From Chromera velia (Eukaryota > Sar > Chromeraceae), in NCBI GenBank assembly GCA_018398765.1, contig JAHBMJ010005950.1, positions 37,095 through 59,904 on the forward strand: a stretch of DNA of 22,810 nt, read 5' to 3'. Each line of letters begins with the position of its first letter. The first letter of the stretch is position 1. This document shows positions 8,937 through 20,466 of this stretch, one piece after another. The position numbers and the translations under genes were made by a program. The notes beneath the pieces are model-generated. The model was not told the origin of the DNA. It made no database searches and saw only the letters and a list, made by a program, of their open reading frames with translations.

Positions 8937-10421
8937 TCTTCCTCCTGCTTTGATTTTTCAGACTGTCAGATGTGTTTCGAGAGTCTTTTTTCCCAGGTTG
9001 TCAAAAAGAAGATTCGAAAAAAAAACTTTCAGTCCCTCGGTCAATGCTGCTTGGTATTGCCAAATTTCAAAGCTTTTGAGGCCCTGTCTTCTTCCTGTAT
9101 ATGATATGTATGTTTTCTTGTCGAGGGTCAGTGTTGGAAAAGTCTTGTCGCCTTGGTAAGTAGATGAAAGTCGGAGGTCGTCTCTTCAGCTAGAGACGGC
9201 CCGGTAGACTCGGAAAAGAAAAAAATACACAAGCAACCGTCTTCGCACAGTCACTGGGGACGCGGCTCGAGAAGAAGGACGCTTTTGATTTCCAATTGAA
9301 GGGGGAAAGAAAGGGCGTGTTCTCTTCGATCACACTGGATAGATCGATGCACAGTTCGTGCGGGCACTGACGGATTTCAACGCATGATTCGTAAACGCAG
9401 CATGCATGCGTGTTAATATTCAATTCCCTTTTTTTAAAAAACGTACGTACATCCATCTTTTACGCTGCAAGTGAGTGGGCGCGCTTTGCGCGCCGACGTG
9501 AGTGTGTTTTCTGCAGCAGTTCAGCGCGTACGTGCCCGGAAATACCCAGAAACAATTCCTATTCCCCCAAAAAGGGGAGGTATAGAGTCTGACCAGCATT
9601 GCCATCCGCAGCTAGGTCTGTCTGTCTGTTGTCCGTTGCCCCCTTGGTCAGCTATTATTACCCATGATCGAAATCTAAAGATTCCAGCTGCATGTCTGTT
9701 TGCGTCAGGTCGGATGTACTAGCTTTCGATCATGACCTTACACAAACTCTTGCACTCTTTTCTTCTTTTTCTATATATATGCCTGCATCCTATACGTTTA
9801 TTAATACTATATCACAGTCTATGTACTAGTCTATGTGTTCCTGCATGGTGCAGAGTGGGCTCTGTTGAAGATACTTGGAGAAGAAGAAGAACGGTTCAAG
9901 AATCGGCGTAAACCAGTGTACCTATGTCTCTAGCTATGTGTACAATAATTAAGAACAGTGTCGGAGAGAGATGAGAATGCAAGTTAAATGTTATCAAACA
10001 GGTAATCGATCGGGCATGTAAACTTTGTGAAGTGTACAATGTGCTGTTAGAAGTAACTACTGGCCCTTTTCAGAAGGCTTTTGGTTACCATCAATTTGGT
10101 AACTGAAATTTGGTAACTGGGGAAGGCTGAGAACACTACTGCTACCATGGTAATCTGCCCGTATCTGGCCACACATATATTGGATCAGGATCTAATATAG
10201 GAGAAACACATCTTTAAAGACTGTATATATATCGTAAAAAAGATTATCAGCAGATGGAAAGTGGGTAGTGAAGGGAAGGTAAACAAGATCGCTCTATTCT
10301 CTTTTCTTTTGAATGAAGCCGACAAGAATATCGATACCTTTCTGAAAGACATCATGATGAAAAGACAGATAATAAGAGAATGGAAAAGAAAAAAAGGAGA
10401 CAATTTGAGTTAAGCTTTCTT
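8937..10421. other. Intergenic, no gene recognised
   Basis: 8937..9500 is the upstream flank of the phosphoesterase gene. It contains GCATGCATGC (9400..9409) and a perfect 7-bp GC hairpin with a TTT loop (9478..9494). From 9700 onward the DNA is AT-rich. 10083..10152 has several GGTAAC/GGTTACC words and a TACCATGGTA palindrome. No ORF with recognisable protein features on either strand. Confidence 0.6.
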
Positions 10422-10466
10422 ACCCTACCGTCTAGCAACGCTTGACAACGAGGTGAATCGCCTCTA
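10422..10466 (+). repeat. Left terminal inverted repeat
   Basis: 45 bp starting ACCCTACCGTCTAGCAACG and ending AATCGCCTCTA. It pairs with 12484..12528. Confidence 0.85.
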
Positions 10467-10749
10467 TATATTAAGTCATAGATGAATGATTAGCCTCTAC
10501 ATATCATAGTTGATAACATCGTCAGCAACTGTTTTGCATCATAGGTAGACCTTACACATAGGGAGGCTAATCAAAAATGCTAGACCACTAAGCATTAATG
10601 CTAGGCAACTGGACAATAATGCCCGACATCTTAGCAAAAATGCTTAACATTCGATCAAAAATGTTAAGTTGTCAAGCATTTATACTAGAATGTTATAAAT
10701 TTGTCTAAAACCACCGTACGTAGCCTTAGATGTTAATTTTGTATACTAG

Positions 10750-11499
10750 GCCATTCTATTAGATGTTAAATGCCTGGCCGTTGAACTTCCATTAAATTGC
10801 TCCTTTTTGTGGCCTCCATTGCCAAGCACGGTGGGGGACAAGTTTAAAAGGAAAGGCAAAGGTAGAAGGAAAAGAGCACCAAAAAAGATCGTAGAGGGTG
10901 CCTGCCTGTCCGACTGGTTGAAAGAAGAAACTAGAAACGTTAGAGATAGAGACGGAATTTTTCTCTACCTTGCGAATCTCACCCCTTTCCAATCAGAGAA
11001 TCCGTCCAGACAGCGTTTCACCATGCACCTTCTGAGTGTCACTGAAAGGAAATGGTATCCGAGAAGTGAAATGATAGAGTACAGTGTTGAACCTCTGCCA
11101 AAGAGTCTGTTGCAGTCCTCTACAGGCTTCCGTACGCTTTTCAGGGCTCTCACGGGGGGGGATATAGATAGAACCCAACCAGAACGGCTGTGCAATAAAT
11201 GTTTGTCCCCCTTGCGTATGGTCAAAGATGAGGTTCATGTTCTAATGGAATGTAAAGATACAGAAAGGGAATGAAACAGGCTAAAAGAACTGTACGAAAT
11301 TGTAAAGCAGAAAGCGCCCATTGACATAAGAATACAGATCGCACAACGCGTTGCAGGTACAACCAGGAGGAGTACTTCTGATAATGAGAAAAAAATGAAG
11401 GATATGGTGTTGCTGTTGTATACAATTCTGCCTAGAAGCGGTTCCAAAGCTATAGCCGACTGTCTCAAGAAGGTCCATTCTGTCGATAAGGCAAGTTGA
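10750..11499 (+). pseudogene. Remnant of a non-LTR retrotransposon reverse-transcriptase C-terminus
   Basis: The frame is open from 10750, with no good ATG, to a TGA at 11272..11274. The same frame then continues 74 sense codons to a TGA at 11497..11499. Around 11191..11253 the translation shows CNKC, then VKDEVHVLMEC. This C-x2-C ... H-x4-C arrangement with an acidic residue before the His is typical of the zinc-binding tail of endonuclease/reverse-transcriptase proteins. The upstream part is basic (KFKRKGKGRRKRAPKK). No catalytic RT motif is visible, so the element is 5'-truncated. The first TGA could derive from CGA or TGG by one change. It lies inside the inverted-repeat segment. Confidence 0.5.
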
Positions 11500-12405
11500 G
11501 GTGAATCGATCCGATTGGTATGCAGGCTTCCTCATCCCCCTCCCCCCATGAATGTGTGCTCTGGGTTGTCCTCAAAGCCTTGCTAGTGGCTTGGGATTTG
11601 GCGTCGCTAAATCTGGGATTTAACCCTCAATCATCATCATTATCATCATCATCATACTGCCAGTGGGTCTTTATATTTCTGAAATATTTACATGAAAATG
11701 CTATAAATTAATTACTAATTTTTTCAAAAAAAATATTTTTAATTAACTATAAGCTATATAATTTGTTCATAATTTTAACTTTTGTTTTAACATTCAACAC
11801 TTAATTAATCTCACAAAAAATTATAACAAAAATGAATAAAAAAATAGTATAACTAGTTCCTACATATGGATACATCATAAAAATATAGGCCTGACATACC
11901 TCCTTTGAATCGTCCGATAATTCTGCCACTGTCAGACTCTCAGAGACGTAGGGTAGGAGGTTCTTTCCTTAATTGCTTCTCTCTTTCATTTTTTCCTTCC
12001 TTCCTTTCTTCTTTCATTCCTTGCTTCCTTCCTTCCTTCTTTCCTCCCTTCTTTCATTCATTCATTCATTCATTTATTTATTCATTCATTCAAATAGAGA
12101 AGGTTCAAAGAAAAAAAAGATAGAAAAGAGTGAACTTGATGCTACAAGTGCATCAAACAATAAATTGCAAATAAATTAGGCTATCATAATACCATATAAT
12201 ATCTATAAAACAATCAACAACATTCATAAACGCTATAAACATAATGTATAACTGAATTTAAAAATGCTAGGCATCCTTTCATGAATGCTAGACTAGATGA
12301 TACTAGATGTAAGATTGCTTACCATCAATGTTAATTAAACTGTTATTCATTAGATGCATGATAAACCTGGTCTAGGTTGATAACCTGATGCACGGCGGTC
12401 TTGGA

Positions 12406-12422
12406 CTAGGTTAGTAACCTAG
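12406..12422. repeat. Perfect hairpin CTAGGTTA-G-TAACCTAG
   Basis: 8-bp arms with a 1-base centre. A related imperfect hairpin (AGGTT-GAT-AACCT) lies at 12374..12386. Both are within 120 bp of the right inverted repeat, a usual place for transposon subterminal structure. Confidence 0.6.
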
Positions 12423-12483
12423 ACATAGCAATGCTATTCATTTTTGTAAGACCTCTGTGGATGAGGTACTGAACCTCAACATG

Positions 12484-12528
12484 TAGAGGCGATTCACCTC
12501 GTTGTCAAGCGTTGCTATACGGTAGGGT
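12484..12528 (-). repeat. Right terminal inverted repeat
   Basis: Reverse complement of 10422..10466 with one mismatch. The next bases outward (GAGGTAGGAAG) do not repeat the left flank. Confidence 0.85.
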
Positions 12529-13461
12529 GAGGTAGGAAGAGAGTTAGATAGGCTGCATTAGGAGACTTGGAAAATTAAGAAAGAAAAAGAGGGAAGAATT
12601 AAAGAGTATGAAAGGGTATGGAGTGATACAAAGGAAGCAAAAGAGGAGGGAAAAAGGAGGAGGATGGGATGTTTGCAGCTTTTGAAACTCTCTTCGAGCC
12701 GTTCATCTACAATTCTGGGATCGTTCCCTTTCAAACCCTGCTTTGGAATGGAGTGAGCCCTCTCACATACACATGTAGGTGATTGACTGTTCAATGTGAT
12801 CCATTCGCGGCATAGGTTAGACCTGTGTGGGCCTGCCAGGGAGGTCTGATGTATCTAGACGTTTTCCCTGGAAGCCACACGTTGGACATTCGGCATTGGG
12901 GCGGGAGGCCAATCCTCCGGACATTAATCCTAATCCTAATCCTATTTTTAAACTTGTTTTGACTCTTTCATATTTATGGATATAAGAAATGTTTACAATA
13001 CATCTATCTTTGGTACTCGATTTACTCACTAGTTTATCCAGTACAACGGTAATCAACGTAACTCTGCATGATTACCATATTAAACCATGAAAATGGTTAC
13101 CAAGCGGTAGCAAGCGGCCCTACGGCCACCTGAGTAACCAAACTAACTTGCTTACTCCTCACAGCACAGTGTAGTAAAGTGTAACTACATTATAAAAAAT
13201 GTTGTAAAAAAAATAAAAAAGATAGAAATAATACGCAATTAACATGTAAAATTTCTATTAGATGTAATTAAATGTTAGAATTGTATCGGAAAATATAAAA
13301 AAATGATAGAAATTTGATAGAAAAATCATAGAAAAAAGATAGAAATTCAGATTAATTTCTATATTTTTTCTAACATTTGGTTGACATTACTAGAAATTAC
13401 TGTTTACTTACAAGAAATGTTGACCCCGATAAGCCAATCTGCATGAGTTAATGTGCGTCCT
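12529..13461. other. Intergenic, downstream of TBCE; no gene recognised
   Basis: Holds three TAATCC hexamers (12924..12943), degenerate telomere-like units, and inverted GGTAATC/GATTACC (13048..13054 and 13070..13076). 13190..13400 is very A/T-rich with repeated ATAGAAAT-type words. A short minus frame with ECPTCGF (about 12870..12900) has no other support. Confidence 0.5.
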
Positions 13462-16400
13462 TTAAATTTCTTCTTCATCATCTCCATGCACAGCCATGAC
13501 TGCCGCCCCTCCACCGAGGGGGCCTCCCAACCCTTCCTCGGGCTTCCCTTCGTTGACCTCTTCTGCGTCCTCAACCCGCAGTCTGCTGCCGTCACCCACT
13601 CCGAAGAAGGAAAGCTCCCGGGAGTCCTCACTCAGACACTCAGCGACGGGCACGCCCTGCACCACATGCAGTGTTTGTGGACATGATTTTGATTACACCG
13701 TCCTTCACTTATGCAGGCATGCGGCGCATTCAAATGAAGCGGAAAGCGGTGTGGGCATCATTGAGGAAAGTGAAACAGCACAAACAAATCTACAGATAGC
13801 CGCTTTCTGTTCTTTCCACACACAGTCCCTTCCCACTCGCATGCCCCTTCTCACTCACCCACCCAGCAATCCAAAATGACACCAATTCATTCACACAGGC
13901 GCGGCACAGAGGCCTTTCTTCAAGATGGAGAACGAATACATTGAGACTGCTTACATCTCTGTTTCCTCTCGATCAGTCCAAACAAAAAGAGCGACACAAG
14001 CGTACTTGCTGCAGAGTCTTCGCGAACATTTACTTATGTTCGCACAAAAAAGATGAGCACATTTGCATTGTTCTGTTCCTCAAAGTAACTGCTAGAAATA
14101 GCCCTCTTTCTTCTCATGCTCTCAGGTAAAAACGAGAGAGAGGGAGAGGAAGGGGGAAAGCTGCCGCCGTCAAGCAGACGATTCAAAAAGAGGGGACAAT
14201 CTTTTGGACAGGAAGCCCCGCCAGATGGATGTGTGTCTGCTCATTTTGGAGGAACGAAAGAAAGAAAGAAAGAAAGAAAGAACGAAAGAAAGAACGAAAG
14301 AAAGAAAGAAAGACAGACAGACAGACAGAAACACAGACAGAAAGAAATAAGGAAAGTCTCCCGAGGCCTACCTCCTGCATCAGCGACAGCCGGACCCGAA
14401 CTGCAGGAATGCCGAACAGCCGGCTAGCAACTGTGCGCAGATCCGCCACCCGCATGGTCAGAGGAACAGACCGCTTGACGGAGCCCCGACTTCCTGCCGC
14501 CGCCGCAAAAGGGCACAGGGTCAACTGCAGGCAGGAAGGCAGAAGGAATGCAGCAAGAGAAGGGATTCGTTGGAGAATCAAAAAGCAAGCAAGCAAGCAA
14601 ACAAACAAGCAATGCCTGCAGGGGAGATGGGCGAGGGAATCATGTAGGTAAAGAATCCGAAGAGAGAGAGAGGATGCACTGGGAGAGTCGCACCCCATAC
14701 ATACCATCCAACCACCCCCCTCCCTCCCCATCCACAAGCACGCAAGCACGATCCCTCCTTCTCTCTGAAAGTGTTTCCAGATGGCTACTCGACTTTCTCC
14801 GCCATTTTCCTCCGGATGAAAAACAAAAAAGGTCATACGGCTGTGTGTGCTTCCTTGCCTGTATGCCTGCGAGATACTTTTACGACTTTTGATTCTTCAT
14901 CTGTGTGCGTGCCTGTACACCTGGCTTGTCCACTGCATCAAACAAGCAACCAAAAAAAAAAAAAAAGAAAGAAACAATACACGACGGAGAGAAATTCAAG
15001 GAAACTGACGCATCACCAATACCATACCTCCGCAAGTCTGCGGCGCCCGGTCGCTGCACTCCCTGCCCCCCGGGCCCTGTCCGAGCTTCCAGTCTCCCCG
15101 TCAGTTTGTTCCCCGACTTGTCGAACGAACTCGACCCCATGCACCGCCACCAATTGTTTCTCCAGCCCGCCCCCAGAGCCTCTGTCTGCCTCCTGAATGG
15201 CTTGTGCCCTCTCGGAGTGACGAGAGAGAGCAAGGACATGACGTTCGGAGTTCAACCGCTCACGGGCAGCAACCTCCGACCCGTTGAGTTTGGCCAAGAG
15301 AGGCCACAGAGAGATCAAAAGCTGCGCGCATATCGTCCCAAGACAACTGACTCAGAAAAAAAAAAAAAACGCATGTGGTCGGGCATGTCTAGGCTCACGT
15401 GTTCGTTCTTTCTTGTCCACCTACTCCCTCCCTCGCACAGGAAAGGAAAGAACCAACAAGGTAGACCGACCAGATGTGTCCTCGCCTGCCTGCCTGCCTC
15501 TCCTGTCCGTCCACGCAAAGACTGACTTGACCTGCCTGCCTCACTCACTCACTTCCTCCCTCACTCCATGTGCTCTCTCTAACCTGACTGTTCCCTGACT
15601 GGCAGCATTCCAATGAAAGCGAAGAGAACTTTACTGCCACAGGACTCTCCGTCCTTGCAAGGGCACCGAAGGAAGGAAGGAAGTTAGGAAGGAAAGAAAA
15701 CTGAACCGTCAGGAAGTGAAGCATTCTTTCCCTCCTATCGGTGTCGACCGGCGAAGAAGAAGAGAGGAGACCAACACAGGGAAACGGAATCAATACGTGA
15801 AAGAAGACGCTTCTCTCTCTCTCTCTCTCTCTCGCTCTCTCTCTCTGTGTGTGTGTCTGTCTGTCTGACAGAGGAACCGACGGACGGACGGACGGACGGA
15901 CGGACCTGTCTGAGGAACCTCTGGTCTGCCTGCTGCTGCAAGGATGTGCTTGTCGAAGTGTCGGCTGAGTCCCCGGTTCCCTCACCCCCTGTTTTTCTCT
16001 CTTCCTCCCGTGACATCTGCATGGCGTCTCCAGATGACCTCACCAGATTGGCCGCACGCAGCTCTGAGAGGGATGGAAAAAGAATGGAGAGGAGCCCAAA
16101 TACTCCCCTGCAGTGGGACACACAATCAAATATGCGCATGAATGAAATGACATTCCCACAATGCGTCTTCTATCCGTTCTTTCCCCCTTCATTCATTCGT
16201 CCATTCTCTCTCTCTCTCACACACTCCCTCTCCTGATCTCCATCTGACCATCCTTGCTGCGCTTTTATAGGTTAAGAATAGAGAGACTGCCGGGGAGGGC
16301 ATTTCATGTTGCTGAAGGAAGACCTTCAAAGAAGAAGGAACGAAGGAAGGACTGACCACTCCGTTGCTATCGGGTTCTTGTCCACAGACAAAACCTTGAT

Positions 16401-16741
16401 TTCCCTTTGACCCCTCTCCCCTCCCCCCTCTTCAGCAGATGTGCCTGCAGACTTTCCAAAGGGTAACGGAAGGGCGCCCTTCTTTATCAGAGACACAACC
16501 GCACTCAGACCCGTCTCCTCGCCGCCTTCTCCGGAAACCTCCAGGGCCCTCAGAACAGATTCCGGGAGATCTCCGCTCAGGTCGCACTCCCAGAGACGAA
16601 GTCCCACCAGGCTGCACGTGTGTGCACGCAGGAGGCACATTTGAATTGATGCATCGATCTGTTTGTGTGTCTGATCAGAGGTTCTATTGATTGATCGATC
16701 CATCAATCCACTCCACATTTGTGCCGGACAGCATTTCCCTT

Positions 16742-16788
<47 letters not shown>

Positions 16789-16874
16789 AAGAGAGATAGA
16801 GAGGAATGAACGCATTGAATGAAGCAGTGAGACCGAAGAGGGCTCTAGACAGACATCAAGACGTGTGCATACAC

Positions 16875-16907
<33 letters not shown>

Positions 16908-19900
16908 GAGACGCTCCCACAGATGGGGACTCAAGCATGGATGGGCCTAGAGGGAGGACATCTAGACAGACAGACAGACTACATGTTTCTTCTTTTACAT
17001 TCTTTTCTCCATGGACATAACAGACAAAAAGAAAGAAAGAGCAAAGACAAAAGAACAGACAGACAGACAGACAGACAGACAGGCAGGCAGACAGACAGAC
17101 AGACAGACTATATCGTCTTTCCTTCACTTCACTTTTTCTGAATCGCTTCCTTTCTTTCAGACAGACAGACAGACAGACAGACAGACTGTATGACTTTTTT
17201 TTTGCTTTTTCTTTCATGTTTTTTCTTTCAATCATACACCAAATCAGAAAATCAAATGATACCGACAATCAAAGAAAACACCAACAACCAGACAACCCGG
17301 AAGGGGGCCTGAAGGAGAGCGCCCGTTGCCGCGTCTGTTCCCCTGATGAGTTGTCTGTCACGTCATCACTTGAAGTCCACAAGGCAAGAGGGAGAAATAA
17401 TAAAGGGAAAAAAACGAAACAAAATCACAAAAACAGAACCATACGACAAACACAAGAACACAGGCAGGCGCCGTCGTTTTTTGAGAGGGGCGGCGAAGGT
17501 GGGGGGGCACGTCCCAGACAGACAGAGACACAGAAGTAATCAAGAAGGAGGAAGAAAGAGTACAGGGAAGAGGGGGAATGAAGGGGGACCAGCCACTAAC
17601 ACAACGCACATGATGGGAGGAAGGAAGCACCAGCCACCCGCCTTTGCCCCTGTACTTACGGAAGAGCTAGAAGATCTTTTCAACGCACTCACTTCCTTCA
17701 GTCACTCTGCCATCAGTTGGCCATATTCACACACACACGCGTTTGAATTGACGTCAAGGCGAGCCAATGTATTCTTTTTCTCTTTGCGCACTCGTTCGTT
17801 CGTTCGTTCGTTCGTGATGAGTGTCCCCATCTGTATGAGAACATCCCACAGCGTATGCCTGTGTGATCTCTCACGCTCTAAAGTTCTCTGTGTGACTCCC
17901 CCGTCTCTCTCACAAAGGACCTGACTGACTGACTGACTGACTGACTGACTGACCTAGGCAACCCCCCTGCCAAAGCGACCGCCTGCGTCCAGCTGCCGAG
18001 AGGGTTCCCCCCCAAGTTCAAAAACTGCACAGACCGGAGACCGGCGCTCTCCTCTGCAGCCGCGATCACGGACGAAACAGTGGACGGCAGGCAAGCCGAT
18101 AATCCTCCATCTCCACTGCTTTTTGGGTGTGTGTCTCTGTTCGTGTACGCATACCCGTTGCGGCACAAGTGGAGGTCCACGAGGGCAGGAAGGAGGCAAC
18201 ACACACGGCAGACCTGCATGCAGTCACTCCCGTAACAAACACCGGGGGGGAGCAAGCTCGCTCGCTCGCTAATCCGTAGACACAGAAAAAAGACAGAGAG
18301 CTTTTCTTTGAAAAGACAAGAAGGAAAAGGCCGGAAGACCAAATCGAAGAGTAAAAAGAGAAGGAGGAGGGCAGAAGGCCCCCGAAAGTGAAAGAAAAAA
18401 AGAGAACAAAAAATCTGCCTGCAAGAAACAGACCTCATCCCACCCCATGCCGGTTCTGTTCAGCACAACCTCCTTCACAGACAGTCTGCCTCCCTCTCTC
18501 TGGCGCTCTTCTGCCGTCTCCTCGGCGCTGAGGCTTCTCATTCGGTTACCCGACAGAGAAAGGGACTGCAAGATCGGCATCTCTCTGATCATTCCGAAGA
18601 CGTCCTTCCACTCAGAGAGAAGGCAGTCCTCTAGGGACAGGCGCTGCAACACTGCAACACCATGGCGGCATGCAGTATTGTTTGTGCAAACAGAAAGATG
18701 GGAGACGACATTTCCTTCCACGAGAAAGCACGGCCACATGGACAGTGTGCGTCTCAGAGGTGAACAAATATGCGACGGCATTTGATTTTCTTCGGGGGGG
18801 GCGTGGGTGAGAGGGAGGGAGAAAGAAAGCAAGCAGCCAAGCAAGGAACCTGCATCTGCATATGCGTCAGGCTTTTGCTCGTGTGCAAAAATAATTGAAG
18901 AAATGCTTCTTCTGCTTTGTTTTCTGTTCGCACGGATTAAAAACTCTTTCTTGAGTTCTCTGCATGGGTACCCAGAAGAAGGAGTCTCTGGACTCGATCC
19001 TTCCTTCATCGTTCTGATGAATTCTGTTTCCTTCCGAATGGGAACCCCCATGTCGAAAGGAATCGAAAGTGAACTCACAAACGTCCCCCATGGACCCAGA
19101 CTTGCCATACAAACCCACTTTTCCTTTCCAGAAGAGCTGCACCGTACTAACGGAATACCCCCACAAAGGCAGAGCGCGGGTTTAGAAGTAGAAGGAGAAG
19201 GAGGAAAAAGGTGCTTTGTGAGTGAAGGATTGTGCCCGTGGGTTACGTTGGTACAAGTGAGAGAGAGAGACTGGCTGGCTGACTTACTGAGTGACTGACT
19301 GACGCGGAAAGACTGCCGAGCTCCCTTGAGACCGCAACGAAAGAAATCCTGGCACCCTTCCCCCCCCCTTGCTCTCAAAGCCAACTCCCGTCTCCGTCTC
19401 CGCAGTGGAGAGGCCGGACACCCGAAGGCCGTTCAGATCGACAGACCCAAGCACAGAGACGTCCGCAAAGTGACTGGCTGCCTGCAAAACAAAGGAAAGT
19501 AAATGAAATGAAATGAAATGAAAGGAAAGGAAAGGAAAGGAAAAGAGGGAGAAGATCCATGCATGCATGACCCCAAAAAATGGGAGAGGGGGGGGGGAGG
19601 GAGGAAGGGAGGGAGAGCATGAATGCAGATCGAAGAAGCGAGAAGGGCGCATCAATCAATCAATCGACTGCATTCATTCATTCATTCATTCTGTCTGTCC
19701 ATAGAGGCGCTGCCACAAGAAATCGTATGCAGCGCCCATCCACAAACACACTCACACGCATGCAGGCAGGCACACACCGTCAAGAGACCACCTGGACGGG
19801 GGAGGGGAAGGGTATTACCCAAAATGTTTTTTTTCTCTCTTTCTTCTTTCTTCCTTGCAGGCGACAGAGAGATCAGATCAGATCAGACACAATTAAGGGA

Positions 19901-20417
19901 ACAATGCAAACCGTCAATTCTTTACCAACAGGAAGAGGAGCGGGTTTCTCGAAAAATCTTCTCCACAGTACATGTTCCTTGCACACTTGCCAGCAAAGAC
20001 GGCCGGTTTTCTCATGCATCGTATCATTGAAGAGGCGGAAAAAACAACAAACAAGAAAACAGGATCAGAACAGTTATTTTTCTAGCGTTGGCACTTCAAA
20101 GTCTACGCACCTTTTCCTTACCAACAAACAGAACCTCCTTCGTTTTCTTCGTCAGCGAATCCAGCAGCTCTAGCCGCTCCGTACTGGACCCTTCGTGCTC
20201 GCGCCCCTTTTTCTCTGCAGTCGAGGACTCACACACACACACGCACCCAAAAGGTGACGGACTACGTGAAGCAAGCAGCCAGCGGTGACAACACACGCAC
20301 TCACACCCACAGGAAGGTCGTCTGTCTGCCGGGATTTCTCTTCTGCTCCACGCAAGCACGCGGGGACGCGTTCCAAGCGCAGAACAAAGATACATGCGCA
20401 CCCTCACACCAACGCAT

Positions 20418-20466
<49 letters not shown>

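Larger units (their letters stand above)
10422..12528. mobile_element. Putative transposable element bounded by 45-bp inverted repeats
   Basis: 10422..10466 and 12484..12528 are inverted copies matching at 44 of 45 positions (mismatch at 10432). The 2.1 kb between is AT-rich. It carries AATGCTAG-type words near both ends (10577..10610 and 12262..12292), two hairpins near the right end (12374..12386; 12406..12422 perfect, 8-bp arms) and a decayed reverse-transcriptase-like frame. I see no clear target-site duplication. It could be a non-autonomous DNA transposon that captured or was hit by a retroelement, or two inverted copies of a dispersed repeat. Confidence 0.5.

Noticed and set aside
8251-9159. 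302-codon plus-strand ORF
   Set aside because: It is antisense to the phosphoesterase exon, which has a signal peptide and all metal motifs. The plus translation shows no domain.
12924-12943. Telomere-like TAATCC repeats
   Set aside because: Only three units, not a perfect telomere sequence, and no other sign of a chromosome end.
12817-13056. 79-codon minus-strand ORF with ECPTCGF
   Set aside because: Part of it is the TAATCC repeat (GLGLGL). There is no domain, and one Cys pair is not enough to call a gene.
13496-13879. 127-codon plus-strand ORF with CTTCSVCGH
   Set aside because: It is antisense to the last TBCE exon, and the Cys pair has no further zinc ligands in a known spacing.
14183-14836. 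217-codon minus-strand ORF
   Set aside because: Its middle is TBCE exon 9 (ubiquitin-like domain); the ends are intron and microsatellite.
18269-19384. 371-codon minus-strand ORF as an independent gene
   Set aside because: Most of it is TBCE intron 3 read through. Only 18651..18434 is an LRR exon, joined in phase to exons on both sides.
19298-19481. TBCE exon 3 ending at the GTAAGT near 19291
   Set aside because: That donor is phase 2, and no acceptor for the next LRR exon fits. GTCAGT at 19303 is phase 1 and joins to give FPLLQRLSLEDC, a good LRR.
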